In this document: one piece after another, positions 18,751-28,492 of the stretch
Layout of the letters: each line of letters starts with the position of its first letter
How positions within the stretch are numbered: the stretch's first letter is position 1
From: Kocuria coralli
Lineage (GTDB): Bacteria > Actinomycetota > Actinomycetes > Actinomycetales > Micrococcaceae
Length of the DNA stretch: 64,000 bases
Assembly: GCF_008831305.1 (NCBI RefSeq)
Contig: NZ_ML708611.1
Coordinates: 1-64,000 of the forward strand
Reading direction: 5' to 3'
Translations under genes and position numbers: made by a program
Notes under the pieces: model-generated
What the model was told of the DNA's origin: nothing
What the model saw: the letters and a program-made list of their open reading frames with translations, nothing else
The model's database searches: none

Positions 18751-20840
18751 GCGTTGACCTTTCCGAAGATCTCGAGGATCTCCTCCGGGGTCTGGGCCTG
18801 CTCCAGCTGAGCAAGGGATTCCTTCTTGGAGAAGATCTTGGCGATCTTCGCCAGCAGGCCCAGATGCTGTCCGTCCGCACCGGCGATGCCGATCACGAAC
18901 TTCACCTCCTGACCACCCCAGTCGACGGGCTGGTCGTAGCGGATGAAGGACATGGCGGAGTCGTGAATCGCGGACTTGGCCTCGTTGGTCCCGTGCGGGA
19001 TGGCCAGGCCGTTGCCCATGAACGTCGAGACCGAGGACTCGCGCTCGTGCATGGCCGCGACATAGGACCGGTCGACGGCGCCGGTCCCGACCAGCAGCTC
19101 GCCCGCCTCGTCGATGGCCTCGTCGCGCGTGCTCGCAGCGGCGCCCAGGCGGATCGACTCCGCGGAGAGGATCTGCTTCCCGCTGTCGGCGGGGGCAGCA
19201 TCGGCTCCGGTCCCGGGTTCCTCCGCCGGGGCGGCACCCCCTGACGAGCCGGCGGCGGGTGCGGCGGACCCTTCCGCTGCCGCTGTCCCTGCTCCGGCGG
19301 TGGCGGGAACCGCGTCGCCGGATCCCCCGTCGCCTTCTCGCTGTTCGCGGATGAGTTCCACGATCTCGTCGTAGCGGGGCGAGCCCATGAAGTTGTCCAC
19401 CGCCACGTGCATGGCGGAGGGCGTGGGCGTCTGGGCGCGGTTGAGCAGGTCCTCGTGGACGACCACCAGGTCGTACTCGTCCTTGAGGTTGTTGATCGCG
19501 GAGTTCACCACGGAGACGTCACCGCCGTAGCCGGCGTCCTTGATCTTGTTGCGCAGCACGGAGGCGCCCATGGCGGAGGAGCCCATGCCGGCGTCGCAGG
19601 CGAAGACGATCTTGGCGATCGTGGTCTGCGCGGCCGCGGTCCCGCCCGCGAGCGCGGAGGAGATCGAGGACTTCTTGCCCTTCATGCCCTCCATCTTGGC
19701 GGTGGCCTCGGCCAGCGCGTCCTCCGACTGCTTGGAGAAGCGCAGGATCACCGACGCCACGGCGAAGGACACCGCGGTCGCGACGGCCACGCCCAGGATG
19801 ACTCCCAGATAGGTGTTCTGGCCCGTGGTCAGCAGGATCGCGATGATCGAGCCGGGGGCTGCGGGGCTGGCCAGGCCGGCTCCGAAGATCTGGAACACGG
19901 CGATGCCGGACATGCCGCCGGCGATGGCCGCGATGATCAGCTGCGGCTTCATGAGCACGTACGGGAAGTAGATCTCGTGGATACCGCCGACGAACTGGAT
20001 GATCGCGGCACCCGGAGCCGTGGCGCGCGCGGTCCCGCGGCCGAAGACCATGTAGGCCAGCAGGATGCCCAGGCCGGGGCCGGGGTTGGTCTCGAGCAGC
20101 AGCAGGATCGACTTGCCCTGCTCCAGCGCCTGGGCGCTGCCCAGGGGCGTGAGCAGACCGTGGTTGATCGCGTTGTTGAGGAACAGGATCTTGGCCGGCT
20201 CGATGATCAGCGAGGTCAGCGGCAGCAGGCCGGTATTGACCAGGAACTCGACGATGACCCCGGCCACGTAGGTGAAGAGGTTCATGATCGGAGTGAGCAG
20301 GAACATCGAGCCCAGGGCCGCGATGGCGCCGAAGATGCCGGCCGAGAAGTTGTTGACCAGCATCTCGAAGCCCGGGCGGATCTTGCCGTCCCACAGGGCG
20401 TCCAGCTTCTTCATGCACCATGCGCCGAGCGGGCCCATGATCATGGCGCCCAGGAACATCGGCGAGGCGTTGCCGTCCTCGCCGATGAACAGCGGGTCCG
20501 AGGTGCCGATGATGACGCCCATGACGGAGATCGCACCGACCACGCCGCCGCGGACGTCGTAGACGAGCTTGCCGCCCGTGTAGGCGATCAGCAGCGGCAG
20601 CAGGTAGGTCACCATCGGGCCGACCATCGCGCCCACCAGGGCGCTGAAGGGGGCCCAGTCGGGGTTGATGCGGTTGACGGCGCCGTCGGGAATGAACAGT
20701 GCGGTGATCAGGCCCCAGGCGATGAACGCCGCGATGTTCGGCATGATCATGGAGGACAGGAAGGTGCCGAAACGCTGGACCGCAACCCGCAGCCCGCCCT
20801 TCTTCCTTGTCTCCTCGGATGTTGTGGTGGTGGTAGTCAA
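18747..20840 (-). CDS. mtlA: PTS mannitol transporter subunit IICBA
   Basis: The 697-residue permease imports and phosphorylates mannitol. The EIIC domain (about 1-370) has multiple membrane helices with NNAINHGLLTPLG and GGIHEIYFPYVLMKP. The EIIB domain carries the phosphorylated Cys in VFACDAGMGSSAMGA (about residue 414). An Ala/Gly/Pro-rich linker of about 60 residues follows. The EIIA domain carries the active His in GLAIPHGTNEAK (about 616). So all three domains are in one chain, the E. coli arrangement. The start is a TTG preceded by AGAGGGA. No EI, HPr or MtlR gene lies in the window. Confidence 0.95.
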   Translation of the reverse strand: MTTTTTTSEETRKKGGLRVAVQRFGTFLSSMIMPNIAAFIAWGLITALFIPDGAVNRINPDWAPFSALVGAMVGPMVTYLLPLLIAYTGGKLVYDVRGGVVGAISVMGVIIGTSDPLFIGEDGNASPMFLGAMIMGPLGAWCMKKLDALWDGKIRPGFEMLVNNFSAGIFGAIAALGSMFLLTPIMNLFTYVAGVIVEFLVNTGLLPLTSLIIEPAKILFLNNAINHGLLTPLGSAQALEQGKSILLLLETNPGPGLGILLAYMVFGRGTARATAPGAAIIQFVGGIHEIYFPYVLMKPQLIIAAIAGGMSGIAVFQIFGAGLASPAAPGSIIAILLTTGQNTYLGVILGVAVATAVSFAVASVILRFSKQSEDALAEATAKMEGMKGKKSSISSALAGGTAAAQTTIAKIVFACDAGMGSSAMGASVLRNKIKDAGYGGDVSVVNSAINNLKDEYDLVVVHEDLLNRAQTPTPSAMHVAVDNFMGSPRYDEIVELIREQREGDGGSGDAVPATAGAGTAAAEGSAAPAAGSSGGAAPAEEPGTGADAAPADSGKQILSAESIRLGAAASTRDEAIDEAGELLVGTGAVDRSYVAAMHERESSVSTFMGNGLAIPHGTNEAKSAIHDSAMSFIRYDQPVDWGGQEVKFVIGIAGADGQHLGLLAKIAKIFSKKESLAQLEQAQTPEEILEIFGKVNA

Positions 20841-21013
20841 GACGTCCCTCTTTGGATCGCTTCGTCGACGGGACTTGAGGAACCACGAACGCCTTGAGAG
20901 ACCCGGCCGTTCCGCAATACCCGGCGGACTATATGGGTGGTGAAGTTATCGGCGACGGCAGTTGGAGGGTGCCGCCGCCCGGCGGGGGTCTGGTGGCTTC
21001 AATGCCGATCCGA

Positions 21014-21042
21014 ACTTTACCCGCCGTCCGTGCACACGTGAA
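21014..21042 (-). promoter_or_regulatory. probable mtlA promoter; contents of the 20841-21232 gap
   Basis: On the minus strand TTCACG and TAAAGT are 17 bases apart, giving a leader of about 165 bases before the TTG start. The rest of this 392-base gap holds the coaA -10 element near its right end. I see no open reading frame worth calling and no clear operator for a mannitol regulator. Confidence 0.4.
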
Positions 21043-21218
21043 TAGTCTCACGCTGCCGGCCGCATATGGCGCACCGCGATCCGCGACGGCCGCACCCGGA
21101 GATCGCCTGTGGCCGCGGGCGGTCGTGAATCCGCGCGACGATGCGCCGTTGTCCCCTCTTTGCCAGCTTGTTCGACGGCTCGGCCCGACCGCAATTCGAT
21201 CCCCGGTGCCCCCGGTCA

Positions 21219-21224
21219 TAAAAT
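21219..21224 (+). promoter_or_regulatory. -10 element of a probable leaderless coaA promoter
   Basis: TAAAAT is a near-perfect -10 hexamer eight bases before the coaA ATG. The intervening bases contain no ribosome site. Confidence 0.5.
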
Positions 21225-21232
21225 GACCGTCA

Positions 21233-22189
21233 ATGAGCACAACGCCAGGGATCAACCGCGTCTCCCCGTTCATCGAACTGGACCGGCACACGTGGTCGCG
21301 GCTATCGACGGAGATAGACGTCCCGCTGACAGAAGATGAAATCGAGTCCTTGCGCGGCCTCGGCGACCACCTGGACGTCGATGAGGTCCGCGAGGTCTAC
21401 CTCCCCCTGTCCCGTCTCCTGACCCTCTACGACTCCGCGGCCACGTCCTTGAACAGCTCGACCAACGAGTTCCTGGGACAGCAGCACGCCCGTACGCCCT
21501 TCGTGATCGGCATCGCCGGCTCCGTGGCGGCCGGGAAGTCGACGACGGCTCGTCTCCTGCGTGAGCTCATGGCCCGCTGGCCGTCCACCCCGAGGGTCCA
21601 GCTGGTGACCACGGACGGCTTCCTCTACCCCAACGCCGAGCTCGAACGCCGCGGGCTGATGCAGCGCAAAGGCTTTCCCGAGTCCTACGACCGCCGGGCT
21701 CTGCTGCGGTTCGTGGCCGAGATCAAGTCGGGGGCGGAGGAGGTCCGCGCGCCCAAGTACTCCCACGTCACCTACGACATCCTGCCCGGCGAGGAAGTGG
21801 TCGTGACCCGTCCCGACGTCGTCATCGTCGAGGGCCTCAACGTTCTGGCCCCGGCCAAGCTCGGCCCCGGGGACCGGACCTCGCTCGCGCTGAGCGACTT
21901 CTTCGACGTCAGCATCTACGTGGACGCCCGGACCCAGGACATCGAGCGCTGGTACATCGAGCGGTTCCAGGCCCTGCGCAACGTGGCCTTCGCCGACCCG
22001 GCCTCCTATTTCCATCGTTACGCCGCCCTGACCGACGAGGAGGCGGTGGCCACGGCCACCGACATCTGGAAGCGCATCAACGAGGTCAACCTCGTCCAGA
22101 ACGTCCGTCCCACCAGGGGCCGGGCGCAGCTGATCCTCTCCAAGTCCCCCGACCACTCCATCCGCCGGGTGCTGGTGCGCAAGAATTGA
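21233..22189 (+). CDS. coaA: type I pantothenate kinase
   Basis: The 318-residue enzyme phosphorylates pantothenate in the first step of CoA synthesis. It is the P-loop CoaA type, with [17 protein letters not shown] near residue 95, [24 protein letters not shown] and VIVEGLNVL. The length matches the family. It is divergent from the mannitol operon and is followed 55 bases later by the VanY-type gene. CoA made through this enzyme is the substrate of AcpS and of the pca pathway elsewhere in the window. Confidence 0.95.
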   Translation: MSTTPGINRVSPFIELDRHTWSRLSTEIDVPLTEDEIESLRGLGDHLDVDEVREVYLPLSRLLTLYDSAATSLNSSTNEFLGQQHARTPFVIGIAGSVAAGKSTTARLLRELMARWPSTPRVQLVTTDGFLYPNAELERRGLMQRKGFPESYDRRALLRFVAEIKSGAEEVRAPKYSHVTYDILPGEEVVVTRPDVVIVEGLNVLAPAKLGPGDRTSLALSDFFDVSIYVDARTQDIERWYIERFQALRNVAFADPASYFHRYAALTDEEAVATATDIWKRINEVNLVQNVRPTRGRAQLILSKSPDHSIRRVLVRKN

Positions 22190-22244
22190 CCCGGAGAGCC
22201 CGTCCCGTAGACCTGACCACCGCACCCCCACGGCAGGAGCAACC

Positions 22245-23018
22245 ATGCGCCCCCACCTCCCCGCAGCAGCAGTCCTCGTCCTCGGATCCCTGGTCCTCAG
22301 CGGCTGCGGATCGGGCTCCGGCGACGACGGCGCCTCCCCCGCCGCGACCGGCACGAGCGGGGCCGCCGGGCAGGAGACCGTTGCGCAGGGGGCCTCGGGC
22401 GATCCGGCCGGCAACGGATCCGGGGACTCGGCGGGCGCGCCGGAGGCCGACACGTCGACCGCGGACTCCCTGTCCGTCGTGGTCAACAAGCAGAATCCGC
22501 TGCAGCCGCAGGATTACGTCCCCTCGCCCCTGACTCAGGTCGAGGGGCATCAGCTGCGTGAGGATGCGGCCGGGGCGCTCACGGAGATGCTCTCCGACAT
22601 GCGGGCCGAGGGCGTGACCGTGAACGTGACCTCCGCCTACCGCTCCTACGACACCCAGGTCTCCACCTACGACCACTGGGTCCAGCAGAACGGCCAGGAG
22701 GCCGCCGACCGGGTGTCGGCGAGGCCCGGCTACTCGGAACACCAGACGGGCCTGGCCGTCGACCTCGCGGACGGGACCGGATGCGACCTGCAGGAGTGCT
22801 TCGCGGACACGCCTGCGGCTCAGTGGGCGGCGGAGAACGCCGCCGACTACGGATTCGTCCTGCGGTTCCCCGAGGGCGGTGAGGAGATCACGGGATACAG
22901 CTACGAGCCCTGGCACCTGCGTTATCTCGGGGTCGACCAGGCGCGCGAGTTCCAGGAGTCGGAGGCCACGACCCTCGAGGAGTACTACGGCACGGGGCCG
23001 ACGCCCGACTATCCGTGA
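22245..23018 (+). CDS. lipoprotein D-alanyl-D-alanine carboxypeptidase, VanY type
   Basis: The 257-residue protein has a lipoprotein signal ending LVLSGCGS (lipobox cysteine near residue 21), then a Gly/Ser/Ala-rich linker. The M15B peptidase domain (about 85-250) carries TSAYRSYDTQ, PGYSEHQTGLAVDLAD with the first zinc His and Asp, and YEPWHLRYLG with the catalytic Glu and last zinc His. It would trim the terminal D-Ala of peptidoglycan stem peptides at the outer face of the membrane. Lone copies like this are usually cell-wall maintenance enzymes rather than vancomycin resistance genes; no vanRS or vanH genes are near. GGCAGGAG precedes the ATG. Confidence 0.9.
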   Translation: MRPHLPAAAVLVLGSLVLSGCGSGSGDDGASPAATGTSGAAGQETVAQGASGDPAGNGSGDSAGAPEADTSTADSLSVVVNKQNPLQPQDYVPSPLTQVEGHQLREDAAGALTEMLSDMRAEGVTVNVTSAYRSYDTQVSTYDHWVQQNGQEAADRVSARPGYSEHQTGLAVDLADGTGCDLQECFADTPAAQWAAENAADYGFVLRFPEGGEEITGYSYEPWHLRYLGVDQAREFQESEATTLEEYYGTGPTPDYP

Positions 23019-23101
23019 GAAGAGCCCGCCGGAAAACCCATGTGCTGCGCTTTTCCTGCGGCGCAACAGCGCCCGCCGCTTCCCTTTCCCGGGAAAGGAC
23101 C

Positions 23102-23130
23102 TGGTCACCCCGCCAATAGCGGAGTAATGT
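23102..23130 (+). promoter_or_regulatory. probable leaderless mscL promoter
   Basis: TGGTCA and TAATGT are 17 bases apart, and TAATGT ends seven bases before the mscL ATG. There is no Shine-Dalgarno sequence in that space. Confidence 0.5.
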
Positions 23131-23137
23131 TCTGCCC

Positions 23138-23578
23138 ATGATTCAGGGTTTCAAAGAGTTCATCATGAAGGGCAATGTCGTCGACCTGGCCGTCGCGGTC
23201 GTGCTCGGCGCGGCCTTCGCCCCCGTCATCACCACTCTCGTGGATTCCGTCATCATGCCGCTGATCTCGGGCCTGATCGGGTTCCCGAGCTTCGACCAGT
23301 TCCTGGCCTTCCAGGTCGGCGACGGCGACAACTGGGTCCGCTTCGGCGCCTGGCTGACCGTCGTCGTCAACTTCCTGATCATCGCCGCCGCGTTGTACTT
23401 CGTCGTCGTGATGCCGATGAACAAGGTCATCGAGGCCCGCAACAGGAGGCTCGGGATCGATCCCGACGAGGAGGAGGTCGAACCGGACGTCGCCCTCCTG
23501 ACCGAGATCCGCGACCTGCTCGCCACCGGCGCGGCACCCAGGGAGGGCTCCGCCGCGGACAAGGACCCCAACGTGTGA
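23138..23578 (+). CDS. mscL: large-conductance mechanosensitive channel
   Basis: The 146-residue protein forms a homopentameric safety valve that opens under membrane tension during osmotic downshock. The N-terminal helix MIQGFKEFIMKGN leads into TM1 (VVDLAVAVVLGAAFAPVI), the pore-lining segment with the hydrophobic gate. TM2 is FLIIAAALYFVVVMPMN. The C-terminal acidic helix holds LLTEIRDLLA. Gene and product length are normal. A long hairpin follows 12 bases after the stop. Confidence 0.95.
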   Translation: MIQGFKEFIMKGNVVDLAVAVVLGAAFAPVITTLVDSVIMPLISGLIGFPSFDQFLAFQVGDGDNWVRFGAWLTVVVNFLIIAAALYFVVVMPMNKVIEARNRRLGIDPDEEEVEPDVALLTEIRDLLATGAAPREGSAADKDPNV

Positions 23579-23590
23579 GATCCCGCCCTC

Positions 23591-23644
23591 GAATAGCGAG
23601 TTGAGCCGCCCATCAGCTGTGATGGGCGGCTCAACTCGCTATTC
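23591..23644. terminator. 25-bp perfect hairpin between mscL and glmM
   Basis: Arms 23591-23615 and 23620-23644 are perfectly complementary with a GCTG loop. Flanking CCCGCC and GGCGGG could extend the stem past a three-base bulge. It serves both convergent genes. Its central part is repeated almost exactly near 35879, upstream of secY. Confidence 0.75.
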
Positions 23645-23657
23645 GGCGGGGAACGGG

Positions 23658-25028
23658 TCAGTCACTGACGCTCGCCGTGAGGGCGAGCCGGTCCGAGACG
23701 ACGCCGGCCAGGAAGTCGGCCTCCTCGCGCGCCTGCTCCTCGGTGGCCGCCTCGACCATCACCCGCACGACCGGCTCGGTGCCGGAGGCGCGCAGCAGCA
23801 CCCTGCCGGTCTCCCCCAGCCGGGCTTCCGCGGCCGAGACCGCCTCCCCCAGGCCGGCGTCGGTGGCAGCAGCCGAGCGGTCGACGCCCTTGACGTTGAT
23901 GAGCACCTGCGGCAGGCGGGTCATGACCTTGCCCAGCTCCGACAGCGGCAGCCCGGTCTCGGCGACCCTGGAGGCCACCATGAGACCCGTCAGCAGGCCG
24001 TCGCCGGTGGTCGCCCAGTCGGACATGATCACGTGCCCGGACTGCTCGCCGCCCAGGTTGTAGTTCTCCCGGGTCATGGCCTCGAGCACGTACCGGTCGC
24101 CGACCTTGGTCTCGCGGATGCCGATCCCGCGGTCCTGCAGCGCGAGCTTGAGCCCCAGGTTGGACATCACCGTGATCACCAGGGTGTCCTTCTCCAGCTG
24201 GCCCCGTTCGTGCAGGGACAGTGCCAGGATGCCCATGATCTGGTCGCCGTCGATCTCCTCGCCGTTGGCGTCCACGGCCAGGCAGCGGTCCGCGTCGCCG
24301 TCGTGGGCGATGCCGAGATCGGCGCCGTGCTCGACGACCGCCCTCTTGAGCTTGCCCAGGTGGGTGGAACCCACGCCGTCGTTGATGTTGAGGCCGTTCA
24401 CCTCGTTGCCGATGGTCTCGACCACCTCGGCTCCGGCGTCGCGGAAGGCGTCCGGGGAGACCCCTGCAGCAGCACCGTTGGCGCAGTCGAGCACGACCCG
24501 GATCCCCTCGAGACGGTAGGGGATGGCCCCCACCAGGTGCAGGACGTAGCGGTCCTCGGCATCCGTGAGGGTGGAGATACGGCCCACGCCGGCACCCGTC
24601 GGACGGCGGAAGGCGCGCGCCTCGTAGACGGCCTGGATCTTGTCCTCGACGGCGTCCGGCAGCTTCTTCCCGCCGTGGGCGAGGAACTTGATGCCGTTAT
24701 CCGGTGCAGGGTTGTGGGAGGCGGAGATCATGACGCCGAAATCGGCGCCCATGTCCCCCACCAGGTAGGCCAGCGCGGGGGTCGGCACGACACCCGCGTC
24801 GTGCACGTCGACGCCGGAACCGGCGAGTCCCGCGGCCACCGCCGACCCCAGGAATTCGCCCGAGGCGCGGCCGTCACGGGCGAGGACCGCGGAGGGGCGC
24901 TTGCCCTCACCGGCGTGGTCATGGCCCAGCACGATCGCCGCGGCCTGCGCCAGGTCCAGCGCCATGTCGGCGGTGAGCAGTTCGTTCGCCAGCCCGCGAA
25001 CGCCGTCGGTTCCGAAAATACGTGTCAT
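23658..25028 (-). CDS. glmM: phosphoglucosamine mutase
   Basis: The 456-residue mutase converts glucosamine-6-phosphate to glucosamine-1-phosphate on the way to UDP-GlcNAc. It starts [13 protein letters not shown]. The phosphoserine loop is [17 protein letters not shown] (near residue 103), the metal-binding loop [11 protein letters not shown] and the sugar loop GGEQSGH. The phosphate-binding ending is [15 protein letters not shown]. It is the last gene of the rplM-rpsI-glmM run, a common actinobacterial neighbourhood, separated from rpsI by a terminator-like hairpin. A TAGGAT sequence nine bases before the ATG could be its own -10 element. Confidence 0.96.
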   Translation of the reverse strand: MTRIFGTDGVRGLANELLTADMALDLAQAAAIVLGHDHAGEGKRPSAVLARDGRASGEFLGSAVAAGLAGSGVDVHDAGVVPTPALAYLVGDMGADFGVMISASHNPAPDNGIKFLAHGGKKLPDAVEDKIQAVYEARAFRRPTGAGVGRISTLTDAEDRYVLHLVGAIPYRLEGIRVVLDCANGAAAGVSPDAFRDAGAEVVETIGNEVNGLNINDGVGSTHLGKLKRAVVEHGADLGIAHDGDADRCLAVDANGEEIDGDQIMGILALSLHERGQLEKDTLVITVMSNLGLKLALQDRGIGIRETKVGDRYVLEAMTRENYNLGGEQSGHVIMSDWATTGDGLLTGLMVASRVAETGLPLSELGKVMTRLPQVLINVKGVDRSAAATDAGLGEAVSAAEARLGETGRVLLRASGTEPVVRVMVEAATEEQAREEADFLAGVVSDRLALTASVSD

Positions 25029-25177
25029 AGATCGTCCATCCTATGGCCGGGTGCGCAGGCCCTAGGGGGGCGGCCTGACCCGGGGTGTCGGCACGCCGAG
25101 CGCACAGCGCGATCGGGACGGCACCGTCTGTCATTGAGCTACATGGTAGGTGCTGCGAGGGAAAAATCCCCCAGCAT

Positions 25178-25230
25178 GACGACGCCCCGCAATCTACGGC
25201 ACGGGGCCGTGGACAACGGGGCGACGTCGT
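25178..25230 (-). terminator. terminator-like hairpin after rpsI
   Basis: In the minus-strand sense a GC-rich stem (CGGGGC/GCCCCG core with flanking GAC/GTC pairs) is followed about 11 bases later by five Ts (25162-25166). It would end the rplM-rpsI transcript before glmM. Confidence 0.6.
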
Positions 25231-25246
25231 ACACCTGGGGCGCGGA

Positions 25247-25750
25247 TCAGCGCTTGGAGTACTGGGGTGCCTTGCGGGCCTTCTTCAGACCGGCCTTCTT
25301 GCGCTCGATGACGCGGGCGTCACGGGTCAGGAAGCCGGCCTTCTTGAGAGCCGGGCGGTTGTGCTCGGTGTCGATCTCGTTCAGGGCGCGGGCCACGCCC
25401 AGGCGCAGCGCACCGGCCTGGCCGGAGGGGCCGCCGCCGTCGATGCGGGCGATCACGTCGTAGGCGCCCTGCAGTTCCAGCAGCGTGAAGGGGTCGTTGA
25501 CCTCCTGCTGGTGGAGCTTGTTCGGGAAGTAGTTCTCCAGGGTGCGGCCGTTGATGGTCCACTTGCCCGATCCGGGGACCAGGCGCACGCGGGCGATGGC
25601 TTCCTTGCGGCGGCCGACGGCCTGGCCGGGAACGGTCAGGGCCGGGCGATCGGAAGCGGCAGCCGCCTCGGAGGCCGGAGCCGACTCAGAGGTGTAGGAG
25701 GTCATCTCCTCGCCCTCTGCGGCGTAGTTCTCTTCAGTGTTCTGAGCCAC
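25247..25750 (-). CDS. rpsI: ribosomal protein S9
   Basis: The small-subunit protein sits in the head, and its C-terminal tail touches P-site tRNA. The core begins at [17 protein letters not shown] and ends [11 protein letters not shown], the invariant tail that reaches the P site. Of 167 residues, about the first 45 are an acidic Ala/Ser/Glu-rich extension absent from the roughly 130-residue E. coli protein, a pattern often seen in actinobacteria. The GTG start has AGGAG upstream. It follows rplM by 36 bases. Confidence 0.96.
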   Translation of the reverse strand: MAQNTEENYAAEGEEMTSYTSESAPASEAAAASDRPALTVPGQAVGRRKEAIARVRLVPGSGKWTINGRTLENYFPNKLHQQEVNDPFTLLELQGAYDVIARIDGGGPSGQAGALRLGVARALNEIDTEHNRPALKKAGFLTRDARVIERKKAGLKKARKAPQYSKR

Positions 25751-25786
25751 GATGTCTCCTTTAAGTCGATCTCGAAAGGCCCGGAA

Positions 25787-26230
25787 TTACTGGGCGACCT
25801 GGTTGAATTCGAAGGTCTTGGGCTGATTCGCAGCGTGCGGGTGCTCGGGACCCGCGTAGACCTTGAGCTTGGACAGCTGCTGAGCGGCCAGCTTGTTCTT
25901 GGGCAGCATCCCGCGCACGGCCTTCTCGACGGCGCGCACGGGGTTCTTCTCGAGCAGTTCCGCGTAGGAGGTCGCGGTCAGCCCGCCGGGGTAGTTCGAG
26001 TGGCGGTAGGCCATCTTCTTCCGCAGCTTGTCGCCGGTCAGGGCGACCTTGTCCGCGTTGACGATGACCACGAAGTCGCCGGTGTCCACGTGGGGAGCAA
26101 AGGTCGCCTTGTGCTTTCCGCGCAGCAAGGTTGCGGCGTGGCTAGCCAGGCGGCCGAGGACGACGTCGCTGGCGTCGATGACGTACCAGTCACGCTGGAC
26201 GTCACCGGGCTTCGGAGTATACGTACGCAC
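25787..26230 (-). CDS. rplM: ribosomal protein L13
   Basis: The 147-residue large-subunit protein is one of the early assembly proteins. It carries [16 protein letters not shown] near the N-terminus, [12 protein letters not shown] in the middle and [15 protein letters not shown]. The GTG start preceding RTYTPKPGD is chosen because an AAGG site lies about nine bases upstream and the length then matches the family; the much longer frame is a shadow. It is the first gene of rplM-rpsI. Confidence 0.96.
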   Translation of the reverse strand: MRTYTPKPGDVQRDWYVIDASDVVLGRLASHAATLLRGKHKATFAPHVDTGDFVVIVNADKVALTGDKLRKKMAYRHSNYPGGLTATSYAELLEKNPVRAVEKAVRGMLPKNKLAAQQLSKLKVYAGPEHPHAANQPKTFEFNQVAQ

Positions 26231-26435
26231 GTTGATCTGCCTTCGTTTCGGTTCGATTCCATGGACCTGAGCAGGCCTCAGGTCGGGTCCTGTGTGCCTT
26301 GCACCGGGGCTCGGGTGAGGGCCGAGCGGCATCCGGGTCCACAGGCCCCGGAGCACCAGATCGCCATGAGCCCTGCAACTGGGCGGCGGATCAGGGTACA
26401 CGTGAACCGAGGTGGGACATGCACAACAGCAGTCA

Positions 26436-26464
26436 AAGATACCGCAGAAACTCCCCCGTTGCCA
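26436..26464 (-). promoter_or_regulatory. probable rplM-rpsI promoter
   Basis: On the minus strand TGGCAA and TATCTT are 17 bases apart, about 205 bases upstream of the rplM start. The surrounding truA-rplM gap of about 310 bases holds nothing else I can name. Confidence 0.4.
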
Positions 26465-26541
26465 GCGAGGGCCGGTGTCCTGATCAATCTCACATTCGGG
26501 GGCGTCCGGCGCGAACGGGCCAGGCGGGGACGAGGAGAGGA

Positions 26542-27492
26542 TCAGGCGGGCAGCTCGCTGCGCCGGGCGCGGGTCTGCTCGGCGCGTTCGGCCAGCCGCG
26601 CTTCGGCGGGATAGAGGACCTGTTCCAGGACCAGCCCCTGGGGCGGGGCCAGCAGCATGTCCGAGCTCCGCTCGCGCTCGGCGAGGCGCTGCCCGAGCCA
26701 CCCGGCCGGCCGTTCGCCCTTCCCCACGCGCACGGCGGCGCCCACGATCGCGCGCACCATGTTGTGGCAGAACGCGTCCGCCTCGATCCGCAGCTCGATC
26801 AAGCCGCCGGCGGTCCGTTCGACGGCGATCTCCCGCACGTCGCGCACCGTGGTGGAGCCCGCACGGGGCTTGCAGAAGCTCAGGAAGTCGTGCAGCCCGG
26901 GCACGGGGGCGACGGCCGCGCTCATGGCCTCGACGTCCAGGGTCTCCCGTACCCACCAGGTCGAGGTCCGGGTCAGCGGATCGTGCCCGGCCGCGCCGTC
27001 TCGGATGCGGTACGTGTACCGCCGGGCGATGGCCGAGAACCGGGCGTCGAAGCCCTCCGCGGCCCGCTGCGAGCTCCTGATCACGATCGCCCCGGGGATC
27101 TCCGGCAGTCCTCGCTGTTTCCGCTCGGTCCCGAGTACCCGGGCGAGCACCCCGTTGGCCCTCCGGGTCAGCACCGCAGCCGGGTCCTCGGCGCGGGCGC
27201 CGCCCAGCTGTTTCCATTCCCGGTCGGTCAGGTCCAGATGCAGCACCTGGCCGCGCGCGTGGACACCGGCATCGGTCCGTCCCGCGACGACGGTGCGCAC
27301 CTCGCGCCGGATCAGGATGGACAGCGCGTCCTCGACGGCGCCCTGGACGGTCTCACGGCCCGGCTGGCGGGCCCATCCGTCGAACGGGCCGCCGTCGTAG
27401 CTCACGTCGATCCTCAGCCTGACGGGACGCGGTTCCCCCTGGCCTCCCTCGGCGGAGGCGGAGGCATGGGAGGAGGTCGTGGATTCGGGCAC
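26542..27492 (-). CDS. truA: tRNA pseudouridine(38-40) synthase TruA
   Basis: The 316-residue enzyme makes pseudouridine at positions 38, 39 and 40 of the tRNA anticodon stem. The catalytic Asp lies in [16 protein letters not shown], preceded by [26 protein letters not shown], the HDFLSFCK segment and [18 protein letters not shown] are family features. A Ser/Gly-rich stretch of about 25 residues precedes the domain. The start is a GTG with only a weak ribosome site. It follows rplQ across a strong hairpin. Confidence 0.93.
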   Translation of the reverse strand: MPESTTSSHASASAEGGQGEPRPVRLRIDVSYDGGPFDGWARQPGRETVQGAVEDALSILIRREVRTVVAGRTDAGVHARGQVLHLDLTDREWKQLGGARAEDPAAVLTRRANGVLARVLGTERKQRGLPEIPGAIVIRSSQRAAEGFDARFSAIARRYTYRIRDGAAGHDPLTRTSTWWVRETLDVEAMSAAVAPVPGLHDFLSFCKPRAGSTTVRDVREIAVERTAGGLIELRIEADAFCHNMVRAIVGAAVRVGKGERPAGWLGQRLAERERSSDMLLAPPQGLVLEQVLYPAEARLAERAEQTRARRSELPA

Positions 27493-27541
27493 TGGGGAGG
27501 GTGCTTTCTGGAAAGGCTGCGGGGTTACGGCACAAGAATAG

Positions 27542-27582
27542 GCCTGTGGCCCCTGAATGCAGACGATCCAGGGGCCACAGGC
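27542..27582 (-). terminator. 14-bp perfect hairpin after rplQ
   Basis: Arms 27542-27555 and 27569-27582 are perfectly complementary. It lies between the rplQ stop and truA and probably ends or attenuates the alpha-operon transcript. Confidence 0.65.
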
Positions 27583-27633
27583 GACAAGGCGATCTCAGTC
27601 GATCGGCGCGAGTCGATCAACGCGGGAGCAGGC

Positions 27634-28410
27634 TCACTCGCCGTCGATCTTCTGGGCGGCAGCGCCACCGGCCGGGGAGAACCCGGAGGCCTCGGCGTTG
27701 GCCTTGGTGTCGAACCAGACCTCGGCCTTGGTGCCGGCGTACCAGCGCGAACCGGGCACGTGGTACTTCTTGGACTGCTTGTTGCCCTTGATGGTGAAGC
27801 CCTCGGGGGCCTCGCCGGACTCCAGGGGCTTGGCGGAACCGGTGAACTCGTCGGCCTCCGCAGCCGCTGCGGGAGCGTCCGCCGCCGAGGTCTCGTCGCC
27901 GGCCTGCGCTGCAGAAGCGCCGCCCTCCTCGGCCAGGGAAGCCGCGGGATCGCTGACGACGTCCTCGACGGGAGCCTTCTCCTCAGCCGGCTCCGCAGGA
28001 GCCTGGGCCCGGGTGGCAGCCTCGGCCTCGGCGAGGGTGGCCTTGGTGGCGACCGGCTCCATGACCAGCTCGATGACGGCCATCGGGGCGTTGTCGCCCT
28101 TGCGGTTGCCGATCTTGGTGATCCGGGTGTAGCCACCCGGACGGTCCTCCATGGCCGAGGCGATGGTGGTGAACAGTTCGTGCACGACGCCCTTGTCGGT
28201 CAGCTGCTTGAGCACCTGGCGACGGGCGGCGAGGTCGCCGCGCTTGGCGAACGTGATCAGGCGCTCGGCGTGCGGGCGCAGGCGCTTGGCCTTGGTCACC
28301 GTGGTGGTGACGCGCTTGTGCTCGAAGAGCTGCTGCGAGAGGTTGCGCAGCATGAGGCGCTCGTGGGCCGGGCTGCCGCCGAGGCGGGCGCCCTTCGTGG
28401 GAGTAGGCAT
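27634..28410 (-). CDS. rplQ: ribosomal protein L17 with C-terminal extra domain
   Basis: Residues 1 to about 120 are a normal L17 at the polypeptide exit side of the 50S subunit, with [21 protein letters not shown] sequence (here [17 protein letters not shown]) and [17 protein letters not shown]. The 258-residue protein is about twice the usual length. After an acidic Ala/Glu-rich linker of about 80 residues comes a compact module with [20 protein letters not shown], then a [17 protein letters not shown] segment. That resembles the short module I know as the sunset domain in actinobacterial proteins. What the module binds is unknown. Its position suggests a surface-exposed appendage. AGGAG lies upstream of the ATG. 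Confidence 0.93.
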   Translation of the reverse strand: MPTPTKGARLGGSPAHERLMLRNLSQQLFEHKRVTTTVTKAKRLRPHAERLITFAKRGDLAARRQVLKQLTDKGVVHELFTTIASAMEDRPGGYTRITKIGNRKGDNAPMAVIELVMEPVATKATLAEAEAATRAQAPAEPAEEKAPVEDVVSDPAASLAEEGGASAAQAGDETSAADAPAAAAEADEFTGSAKPLESGEAPEGFTIKGNKQSKKYHVPGSRWYAGTKAEVWFDTKANAEASGFSPAGGAAAQKIDGE

Positions 28411-28492
28411 AGTGGTTGGTCTCCTGGAGATTACTCACCCGTACGCGGTGCCCGGTCACCCGGGCGCCGCTGGGCGGGAAAGGTCGAAAGAA

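Noticed and set aside
22245-23018. Vancomycin resistance gene
   Set aside because: The VanY-type peptidase stands alone with no vanHAX or vanRS genes. A cell-wall carboxypeptidase role is the simpler reading.
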